DNA of 64,000 nt, taken from Bombus terrestris. Lineage: Eukaryota > Arthropoda > Insecta > Hymenoptera > Apidae. The notes under the pieces are model-generated. The model saw only the letters and a program-made list of their open reading frames with translations. It was not told where the DNA came from and did not search any database. Positions 1 to 7,658 of this stretch are shown in pieces (the first letter of the stretch is position 1; each line of letters starts with the position of its first letter). The stretch spans positions 434,001-498,000 of the forward strand of contig NC_063270.1 in the NCBI RefSeq assembly GCF_910591885.1, read 5' to 3'. Both the position numbers and the translations under genes were made by a program.

Positions 1-3000
1 TAATAATGCGACTCATAAAAATCTCGAATTGAATTATTAACCTTTCTTTGAGTTACAACAATCGGCCGTTCCATCGCAAGCAGCAAGCAGTAATTTGCGT
101 GGACGAGGTACGAGAGGAGCCGGTCTGTTCTCGTCGGAATAAAACACCAGCTTTATCTCTCGTTCTTAATTAGGAGAAATGCACGGAAGTAGGTAAAAAT
201 GCAAACTTTCCGAGGCAATTGGAGCGCTGGATTCACGACGCTTCGAAATCCTCGCGTGTTTTTCCAGCCTGTGGAATTATCAATTTAGGCATTAGGGCCG
301 CTTTCCAGTCGTTTCCAGTGGCGAACCTTGGAGTTTGCCTTGCTGCTCGGACTCGGCAGGTTCAATTATTCATTCCCAGCCTCTATACCCGTTTCGTCTT
401 TCGTTTACTCTTTTTGCTGGACAAGGAGGAAACCACGGAGGATTCCTCTTCGATGTTCTTTCCCTCCATTCGTCCTCTTCTTTTCCTTCCTGTTCGTTGC
501 TGAGGTTATCCAAGATCAACCAAGAGAAACTTACAGTGTTCTTTTACCTCTCTGTCTCCTCTTCTTCTCTCGATTCTCTCTTGTATTCTCTGGTCCAGAT
601 CTTCGTCTTTTCCATCCACTCTCCAAGAGACAAACAAACCGTTCGTGTTGTTCTCTTAATGAAAAATGCTTCTACCAAGTTTCCTCGATGATGGTACTTC
701 ATCGAACGAGCGCCACGATAAATTCGTTTCGTCTCTATTGGATGTTGGAAGGAACGAAAAACGTAATGCCGCGCGGCTAATGAAATTGCCCGCGAGATCA
801 TTTACCGAGGACCACGGCTTTCGCTTAATCTCTGCTCGGTGAGGTAACTGGACGTTGTATAACGAAAGTACGACTTCGTTACTTCAAAACTTCAGAAACG
901 ATGGTAAGATTACTCAACATCAAAATTACTTAATACCACGTTTGTTTTCCACTTAAACGCCTAGATTCTATTTTTTCTTAAAATATCTGGTGTTTGTAAC
1001 TACGTAACAATGTAGATTATGCATCGTCTATCACAATGTATGAAGTAGCAATCATCCGATATTTCTTTCGAACGATCGCCTAGTACCGTAATCGCAGTTC
1101 CTTCTTCACTGACCGTTCGAGCGTTGATTAAGCTACGTTTTCTTGAATGACGAAGCGGATATTAAATCGGAGGCAATGGCGCGAAATGGCACGTCGGAAA
1201 TCACTATGAGTTTATCGTCGACTGACTCGACAATGTTGCAACGTACGCGCACCTTGCGTTTATCCGGTATTAAGTGAACGCGAGAAATAGCTGCGTCAGC
1301 CTGAAGGCAATGATACGTACGATCTGTCTGACGCAGTACTTGCTTTTACGATGTCGAGTTACTAGTTACAACGATCCGGTAGATAGCTTGCGAAAGAACC
1401 TACAACCATAAATTTACTCTACGTTCTTAACCAAAAATCTGTGGTTTCTATTTACTTTGTCTTATCTAGATACTGATCAAGTTATCATATGAAAAGAGAT
1501 CATAGGTATCGCTATCGAGTCAAGAAAATCTAATCTCTCGATTCAATCTAGTAGTCTTTACAAAGTTCAATTTCTTTCTCTCTTTGAATTCTTGATCCTC
1601 GATCTTTTCGCGCTATCATCCCCTTACGAAAGACATTCCTCCGCTGATTCGCGTATCACCGCACAAGCTTACATCAGCTCATAGACGACTGGTCCGTAAT
1701 TATTCCGTTCTCTTTGAAGCAGACTCTTGCTCTTTCGAAAGATGAGGCGCGAAAACAAATCATCCAATAGAAATCCTGCTCTACCTAGCGCCCGCATTGC
1801 AGACTGGCCAAAGGACGATTTACGAATCGTCGTTGATGCGGGATCACCCTGTATCTCCCTACTTCGTCCGTTGCTTCCGCCGATCGATCTACAACCGAGG
1901 AGAATTTAGGAACGCTTCGTTAAACCGCGGTGCAAAAAAGTTCGGCCACCGATTGAGCCAAAAGCCCTGGAACCCTCTTCGAGGGATGGCAAGCGTTTTC
2001 AATCCCCGCTGCTCACCCTCTCCTCCTTGCTCGTCGAATCGGTTCTCCTCCGTTCAAGGATGAAACCCACGGCTGGAGATCTTGGTCGACGACGAGTTTT
2101 GGATGGCCGCCCAATCGCCGCCACATATTCCTATCGGCATCCAGCCTTCTCTGTCACTGCTCATTCCATTATCCGCTTCGGTAAGCTCGGCCTGGCTCCT
2201 TCCACGTCGAGCGTCGTTAACCTACCTCTCTGTTTCCGGGATTTATACGCACCGATTCTAGACTACCACCGAACCAGAGGAACCCGGACACCTTCGACGT
2301 TATTACCTTTATTAAATCGAACACATCTTTGCTCGTCGGCTGCACGCAGTTTGTGGACCGCAAAATCTTGCCACGGTCCAAGTTTTACGAGCGAATCGGA
2401 GGCGTGGTTGGAGCCGATCCAGCCATCCGGCTGCGATTCTTCTGCGAAGGGATGCGGAGCATCGCGCGGGCTCGGGAGCAGAGGCGGATTCCTCGTGGTT
2501 CTTAGGCAAATTCATTGTCGTCCGGAAACCAAAGCAATCGTCCTGCTTGCATAGGATTCGTTCCTCGACATCTTTGAGACAGGCCACTCGGGTGTAGATT
2601 TTGGAGGTTGACGTACGAATATATGGAGGACGATAGTGGAAGCAGTATTTTGGTGATAAGTTGTGAAAGTGGGTCTTCCGCGAGAGTTGAGAATAAGATG
2701 AACGTGGACGATCTAGTTTCTTCGTTTTTGCTCTTCAGTTTTGTTTATCGTGGTCTTGAATTTTACTTGTTAGTTATCCTCGACATAATGGGACAGAGTT
2801 TAACATAGTTTCGTATGTAAATTCATATTAAATTCTTATTCTTTTATTTTAGTGAAATCTTATTGTCCTGCCAAATAAACTCCTGCTAGTCAAATCTACT
2901 TATCCGAGCTTCTATTATTTAAACCAAAGCTTATCGATAGCGTTAAAAGACATTTTCAGGTAAAGAAACTCGCTTAAAATTAAAGTATAAAATTGATTAA

Positions 3001-4037
3001 AAACTCTCGTCCTTTTAAACGTGCACTTCACTGGTCACGACAATCTTCAAATCCTCATTTTTTCTTTTACCCCTTGCCCATTCAAAACATCTAATTTTAA
3101 ATGCACCCTTGTCCAACCCTTTCACGCTTGCCCTCTAAATTACAAATTGATAAGAAGTTATCCGGGGAACCGGGGCCTCAAAACGAGGAGACGCGCGCAA
3201 TTTGCCACGTCGCGTCGTCGCTAAATCTAATTAAATATTCGTGCCTAATTGGTAAACAACGGCTTAATTAAGACGAACGATCTGAGTGTCCGGATGACAA
3301 GGACACCGGGAAAAATAATTTTCTTCGTCGGTTGGTAGGTGTGGTGATTTAAACTTTTCTTCGAAGTGTCGTGCGGCAAATAGTTAATATTCCGCTTTGG
3401 TGGGTTGCGCCAACGCGCCGCGCGGGACCAGCTGGAATTTTAATTCGGCCGCCTGCTATTTCCATCCCGGTTACGTCGCATCTCGCTCGCGGATATTAAT
3501 TTCTTCGTCGTTATCCTCGTGGAGCGCGATGTCGTAACGTAATCAGTTCGTAACGTGTTTCTCCCCTTTTCTGACCAATCCCTCGCCGCATGCCGGTTAT
3601 TCAACTCCTGCTAAATTTGCACCATGTATCGATTGTGTATTAAAACTCTTTTCTCAGTCATTGCATCTGGGCACTTGGTGCAGAATGAATTTTTTTATTT
3701 TAAGTGTCGCGAGATTTTATTGCGGTATGGAAATTAGTAAAATTGAACGCGTTGGGAGGATTTGATGGCGAAAACAACAGTTATTGGCACAACACTACGA
3801 TAACAGTTATTAATACATTTTTCATTTTTAAATAAAATCAACGTATTTTTTAAATGTATGGTATTACATAAACCACATAATTTGTACGTGGCAAGATATA
3901 AATTTCAGAAACAAATAATTCGAATATTTTTCATATCTATCCTCTGTACGGAGTTGATTTGTCAAGAGGAAGATGTTCATGCTCTGGAAGTTTCATTCAA
4001 ACCTAGACAATGAAGACTGTGATCTTATTTTATAAAA
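1..4037. other. Intergenic or intronic DNA left of the retrotransposon
   Basis: I see no supportable gene here. The stretch alternates between AT-rich spacer and CpG-rich blocks at about 1780-2600 and 3120-3600. Open frames in the GC-richer blocks (for example 2060-2554 plus strand, first ATG at 2060) have no recognisable domain and begin and end without splice or promoter support. The blocks resemble the CpG-rich noncoding islands common in hymenopteran genomes, which is an inference from composition only. Confidence 0.5.
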
Positions 4038-4042
4038 GTTTC
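4038..4042. repeat. Left target-site duplication (GTTTC)
   Basis: GTTTC lies immediately before the 5' LTR and recurs at 7654-7658 immediately after the 3' LTR. A 5-bp duplication fits an LTR-retrotransposon integrase; BEL/Pao elements typically give 4-6 bp. Removing the element rebuilds a continuous host sequence reading AAAAGTTTCCTTCAAAC. A near copy of the same words lies about 50 bp upstream, around 3988-4002. Confidence 0.93.
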
Positions 4043-4883
4043 TGTTCTGTCGCGCAACACATCTGCACGCCATCCCGCGCGGCTTGCCAACCACCGGTCT
4101 ACCTGCCGTCCTTCTAACACTCCATAGGCCCAAGGACCCACTATAAAGTTGCAATTCTAGCTGCATTGTTCGCACACATGGTCTAAGCACATCTGTTTGC
4201 CAGAAGAGACTTTCTAATTCCAGAAGTATTTTCGGCCGGTTTTTAGAATTATGTGCTCTTAAGAATTACGAAGAAAGCGGAGATATACCTAACGAAAAAT
4301 CTGAGTGTCCCTGTGAACAATGTCGCCTAGGACCCAAGTTGGTAGGAGGTTTCTTCCTCCTCTCTTCCTTCCTAACATTGGTCCCAACCAATCGACATCG
4401 CGGATTATTGCCCTCACTCTACTAACTAAAAATGTAAGCAACGAATCCGCGTTCTTCGTTCAAAGGGCACACCCATACCAAGCTTTCCTCCTTATTCACA
4501 TTAGAATAAGCTTCAGAGTTTTCCATCGTCTCTCACGGTGACTAGAGTTCCTGCATTCCCTATAACTCTCACCGTTCCTATATCTCTCAAATTTTCCTAC
4601 CTCAGTCAAAGATCTAACGCCTAACTTCTAACATTAAGTCTCATACCGTGCTAAGTTATTAAGTGTTTATATCTATTCAATCGTGTATACTAAGTGTTGG
4701 AAATACAAATTTTAACTCTGTGAGCCACAGTGTTATCATACCTGAATCACCCCTATTATCTTAATCGAAATACGGGGATCGAACTATTCGTGGTGTCGAT
4801 CATTCTAATCGTAACGGGAATTTACGACTCCCGTTGGCGCGTATTCTAACGACCGCGTCTCCCCGCGATAGCTCGAAAATACA
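4043..4883 (+). repeat. 5' long terminal repeat (841 bp)
   Basis: It begins TGTTCTGTCGCG and ends CTCGAAAATACA, and is repeated without visible change at 6813-7653. A TATAAA box at 4142-4147 is the best candidate for the core promoter, placing a start site near 4170. No AATAAA is visible; AATACA at 4702-4707 followed by a TGTG-containing stretch is a weak candidate polyadenylation signal. The 73-codon frame inside the LTR (4320-4541) is repeated in both LTRs and shows no domain, so I do not treat it as a gene. Confidence 0.95.
4142..4147 (+). promoter_or_regulatory. Candidate TATA box of the 5' LTR
   Basis: TATAAA lies about 100 bp into the LTR, and its twin is at 6912-6917 in the 3' LTR. 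The position suits a U3 promoter with a transcript start about 30 bp downstream. No clear initiator consensus was seen at the expected site, so this is an inference. Confidence 0.4.
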
Positions 4884-4900
4884 TGGTCCTTCGAGCCGGA
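4884..4900 (+). other. Primer binding site, tRNA-Tyr type
   Basis: TGGTCCTTCGAGCCGGA starts on the base after the 5' LTR. Its complement is TCCGGCTCGAAGGACCA, which from memory is the 3' acceptor and T-stem sequence of insect tRNA-Tyr including the CCA tail. The match spans 17 nt with no gap. This supports minus-strand priming by tRNA-Tyr and fixes the LTR boundary. Confidence 0.88.
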
Positions 4901-5124
4901 TCACGTGCCATCAAAGAAGTGCACTGACCAGTGACTATACAGTGTCACGTGAAATCCACATTCCAACACCTAGTCAACTGACCAAAGGAGCCGCCACCGG
5001 AGAGGAACACCTCCTTCGTTCAGCATCTACACGAGACCACGCCACACTGTAGCGAGTAAAAATTGACTGTCAGACCAACGCCCATTTGATCAAGGTAAGA
5101 TCGTTCCTACCATTAAAATCAAAC
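4901..5124 (+). other. Untranslated leader with candidate packaging hairpin and splice donor
   Basis: This is the leader between primer site and gag. TCACGTG at 4901-4907 and TCACGTGA at 4945-4952 can pair around an inner CACTGACCAGTG (4922-4933) that is itself self-complementary, a plausible RNA dimerisation or packaging structure. CAAGGTAAGA at 5091-5100 fits a metazoan splice donor, about 25 nt upstream of the gag ATG. Neither has been tested; both are read from sequence only. Confidence 0.4.
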
Positions 5125-6786
5125 ATGGCTCAACCTGACTCGATCAGCACATTGCGGCGGAGACGAAACGGCCTCGCCAACCGCTTTACAATCACGAAGC
5201 GCCAACTCGATGAATACGAAGAGTCTGGGCAAGTAAACAAGGGCTACTTAGTATCTTGCCGCAATTCGTTCGACGAGTATTGGAGGAAATTAAGCGCGGT
5301 TCAAGGCGAGCTAGAAGTGTTAGATCAGGGGGAAATTGCTTGTAGAGCCTCCTTGTTGCAAGAGCATCTGGAGATTAACACACGACTCATAGATCTCTTT
5401 GACCAAATACCAGCAACAACCCCCTCGACAACAAAAACACGCGACTCATGCGTGAACCCTGAGCCGACACCAATCACTTTACCAGAGGTCAGCTTGCCTC
5501 AGTTCGACGGTGCCTTCGAGAACTGGACCTATTCCTATGACACGTTTTCATCCACAGTGGACCGCAATGAACATTTGACCGAAGTGCAAAAAGTCCAACA
5601 CGAGTCGACGCATCAAGTCGAAGCTGTCCAACTCGAGATAGAATTATTAGACTCGGATGGACAATCGCGCGATCTCGAAATCAGAGAGCAATATGAAGAT
5701 ATATACGAGCGGCTAAGACGTAACCAACGTGTCGCACGGCAAGCCCCGTCATCGAGACCGAGAACCAGTGAATCCGTCGCTGCTATCAAATCGCCACGAA
5801 ATGTCTTCATTCAACCAACCTCTCACGATCCACTGGACCGGAAGGAAGTGAATCCCGTCCAGGACAACAAGAATCAAACTCCGCCGACGGGGAACACCAC
5901 TTTACATATTACACCTGACATGGACGTCATAGCAGAGAATCTTTCTCCGGGCCCTAACGTGAAGAACTCTCCATCGCCATGGCGGCGAGGAGCCACGCCT
6001 GCGAGTGACCCAGATCGAGATAATCTCCACGCTATTACTACTATGACTAATCATTTAATTGTCGGTAGTTTTCAGAACGCGCCAGCTGATTTCAACACTT
6101 GTCCACTAAGCCCACAGATCACTACGTCGGACAAATCGCTGATTTTGTCTTTTGCGGATTGTTGGACTACGCCGGTACAACTACCAGCCATCAGCGAGAA
6201 GGCGCAATCCGAAGGGGTCAACGGGGGGAGCCTCATCCCTCAATCAACCATGACCTCCTTCACGTTTCCACAGCCGAAACAAGAACGAGGATGTCCAAAT
6301 GATATGCAATACTTTCACGGGTCTGATGTTGCAGAAATACCATATAAGAAAGGCGAAACCTGCTCGAGGTCTTACCATGAAACAAGCTACGATACGTGGG
6401 ACAAGACAACTCAATTGGGCCAAATCATCGGGGGGAGCTCAGTTCCCCAATCAAACACAAAACTCTGCGACGTGTTTGAACCTGTACCATGCATCATCGG
6501 AGTTTCATTCAATGACACCTCGTGGGCCGAGGTGTTCCACAATACTTCATGGGCCAAGCTGTTTCACGACGCGTCCTGGATCGTGAATTTCATCGCGCCC
6601 TCCGCGCGACGTCGAACCAGACTCCAGGACAGACGAATACCCTCAGCGCACCGGCCTTTCGGTCGTATCATCAAATTCCTCCTGGCGACCACGACATCTT
6701 CTGGACGGCCACAGTCCACATGGCAGCAACAATCAACAAGAAGGCGGATAGGAGATTTAATTAACTCTACCTCTACAGAATTTTGA
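5125..6786 (+). CDS. BEL/Pao-type Gag-like protein, rearranged, 553 aa
   Basis: I place the start at the ATG at 5125 (context AAACATGG); the frame runs upstream to 5086 only through a non-ATG codon. Residues 1-95 are a charged helical region typical of the Gag N terminus in this superfamily. Residues 119-158 match the start of the DUF1759 region, with LPEVSLPQFDG, then FENW and NEHLTEVQK, where relatives continue for a further hundred or more residues. Here it breaks off, and residues 167-200 resemble residues 58-91 (both begin AVQ, then an E-rich helix with LD), so an N-terminal helical segment is present twice. Residues 210-553 are Pro/Ser/Thr-rich and unassigned, with a 9-residue motif repeated three times at 462-488. 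No CCHC knuckle, protease DSG, or reverse-transcriptase YxDD is visible. The product may form or co-assemble into particles; that is inference. The stop lies 14 bases before the polypurine tract. Confidence 0.8.
   Translation: MAQPDSISTLRRRRNGLANRFTITKRQLDEYEESGQVNKGYLVSCRNSFDEYWRKLSAVQGELEVLDQGEIACRASLLQEHLEINTRLIDLFDQIPATTPSTTKTRDSCVNPEPTPITLPEVSLPQFDGAFENWTYSYDTFSSTVDRNEHLTEVQKVQHESTHQVEAVQLEIELLDSDGQSRDLEIREQYEDIYERLRRNQRVARQAPSSRPRTSESVAAIKSPRNVFIQPTSHDPLDRKEVNPVQDNKNQTPPTGNTTLHITPDMDVIAENLSPGPNVKNSPSPWRRGATPASDPDRDNLHAITTMTNHLIVGSFQNAPADFNTCPLSPQITTSDKSLILSFADCWTTPVQLPAISEKAQSEGVNGGSLIPQSTMTSFTFPQPKQERGCPNDMQYFHGSDVAEIPYKKGETCSRSYHETSYDTWDKTTQLGQIIGGSSVPQSNTKLCDVFEPVPCIIGVSFNDTSWAEVFHNTSWAKLFHDASWIVNFIAPSARRRTRLQDRRIPSAHRPFGRIIKFLLATTTSSGRPQSTWQQQSTRRRIGDLINSTSTEF
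5479..5598 (+). other. Truncated DUF1759 segment in Gag (residues 119-158)
   Basis: This segment carries the superfamily signature LPxVxLPxFDGxFExW and then NEHLTEVQK. In complete relatives the region continues with a YL-containing helix and a long capsid-like domain. Here it is followed at once by an unrelated-looking segment, so a deletion or template switch lies at about 5599. Confidence 0.75.
6221..6230 (+). repeat. Internal polypurine-like G tract, copy 1
   Basis: ACGGGGGGAG is identical to the first ten bases of the polypurine tract at 6801-6810. It is followed by CCTCATCCCTCAATCAACC. It lies in the gag frame and encodes an Asn-Gly-Gly-Ser stretch. Confidence 0.7.
6428..6437 (+). repeat. 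Internal polypurine-like G tract, copy 2
   Basis: TCGGGGGGAG differs from the polypurine tract by one base and is followed by CTCAGTTCCCCAATCAAAC, which resembles the sequence after copy 1. The two copies therefore share about 30 bp, spaced about 207 bp apart. Confidence 0.7.
6508..6588 (+). repeat. Three tandem 27-bp coding repeats in Gag-like frame
   Basis: The frame encodes three successive 9-residue units: FNDTSWAEV, FHNTSWAKL and FHDASWIVN. The shared core is an aromatic residue, an acidic or Asn position, then a T/A-S-W triplet. At the DNA level they have diverged, more at third positions, suggesting an old duplication kept in frame. Confidence 0.75.
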
Positions 6787-6800
6787 TCGGTGCCCTCTCA

Positions 6801-6812
6801 ACGGGGGGAGGA
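6801..6812 (+). other. Polypurine tract
   Basis: ACGGGGGGAGGA abuts the 3' LTR (TGTT at 6813). This is the expected plus-strand primer for reverse transcription. It is purine throughout from 6803. Confidence 0.88.
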
Positions 6813-7653
6813 TGTTCTGTCGCGCAACACATCTGCACGCCATCCCGCGCGGCTTGCCAACCACCGGTCTACCTGCCGTCCTTCTAACACTCCATAGGCC
6901 CAAGGACCCACTATAAAGTTGCAATTCTAGCTGCATTGTTCGCACACATGGTCTAAGCACATCTGTTTGCCAGAAGAGACTTTCTAATTCCAGAAGTATT
7001 TTCGGCCGGTTTTTAGAATTATGTGCTCTTAAGAATTACGAAGAAAGCGGAGATATACCTAACGAAAAATCTGAGTGTCCCTGTGAACAATGTCGCCTAG
7101 GACCCAAGTTGGTAGGAGGTTTCTTCCTCCTCTCTTCCTTCCTAACATTGGTCCCAACCAATCGACATCGCGGATTATTGCCCTCACTCTACTAACTAAA
7201 AATGTAAGCAACGAATCCGCGTTCTTCGTTCAAAGGGCACACCCATACCAAGCTTTCCTCCTTATTCACATTAGAATAAGCTTCAGAGTTTTCCATCGTC
7301 TCTCACGGTGACTAGAGTTCCTGCATTCCCTATAACTCTCACCGTTCCTATATCTCTCAAATTTTCCTACCTCAGTCAAAGATCTAACGCCTAACTTCTA
7401 ACATTAAGTCTCATACCGTGCTAAGTTATTAAGTGTTTATATCTATTCAATCGTGTATACTAAGTGTTGGAAATACAAATTTTAACTCTGTGAGCCACAG
7501 TGTTATCATACCTGAATCACCCCTATTATCTTAATCGAAATACGGGGATCGAACTATTCGTGGTGTCGATCATTCTAATCGTAACGGGAATTTACGACTC
7601 CCGTTGGCGCGTATTCTAACGACCGCGTCTCCCCGCGATAGCTCGAAAATACA
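6813..7653 (+). repeat. 3' long terminal repeat (841 bp)
   Basis: It repeats 4043-4883 at a constant offset of 2770 with no substitution or indel that I could find when reading both through. It ends in ACA followed by the target duplication. Confidence 0.95.
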
Positions 7654-7658
7654 GTTTC
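7654..7658. repeat. Right target-site duplication (GTTTC)
   Basis: This pairs with 4038-4042. Host sequence resumes as CTTCAAACGAATATATTAG. Confidence 0.93.

Larger units (their letters stand above)
4043..7653 (+). mobile_element. Non-autonomous BEL/Pao-type LTR retrotransposon, gag-only, 3611 bp
   Basis: The element is complete: GTTTC target duplication, 841-bp LTR, tRNA-Tyr-type primer binding site at 4884-4900, untranslated leader, one long frame at 5125-6786, polypurine tract at 6801-6812, second 841-bp LTR, GTTTC. The LTRs begin TGTT and end ACA, as is usual in BEL/Pao. The N-terminal part of the encoded protein carries the Gag signature of this superfamily (DUF1759 region, LPxVxLPxFDG followed by FExW). 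Autonomous relatives are usually 5-10 kb and also encode protease, reverse transcriptase, RNase H and integrase; none is present in any frame here. I read the LTRs as identical at a constant offset of 2770, so insertion was recent. Movement must have used enzymes from another element. The design resembles the gag-bearing non-autonomous retrotransposons called TR-GAG in plants. Confidence 0.93.

Noticed and set aside
2060..2554. 164-codon plus-strand frame
   Set aside because: No recognisable domain, GC-rich DNA with few stops, and no splice or promoter support.
4320..4541. 73-codon frame in the 5' LTR, repeated at 7090-7311
   Set aside because: It lies wholly in the LTR, its two copies are the same only because the LTRs are, and it has no domain.
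5086..5124. Extension of the gag frame upstream to 5086
   Set aside because: The first codon there is TTG; the ATG at 5125 has a good context and begins a typical Gag N terminus.
6099..6764. Frames in the other two plus frames of the internal region (6099-6302, 6299-6586, 6522-6764)
   Set aside because: They overlap the long gag frame, show no pol motif, and are explained by GC-balanced sequence with few stops.
6757..6960. Minus-strand frame across the polypurine tract and LTR, with a partner at 3993-4190
   Set aside because: The shared part is LTR sequence and the rest differs by flank; no domain.
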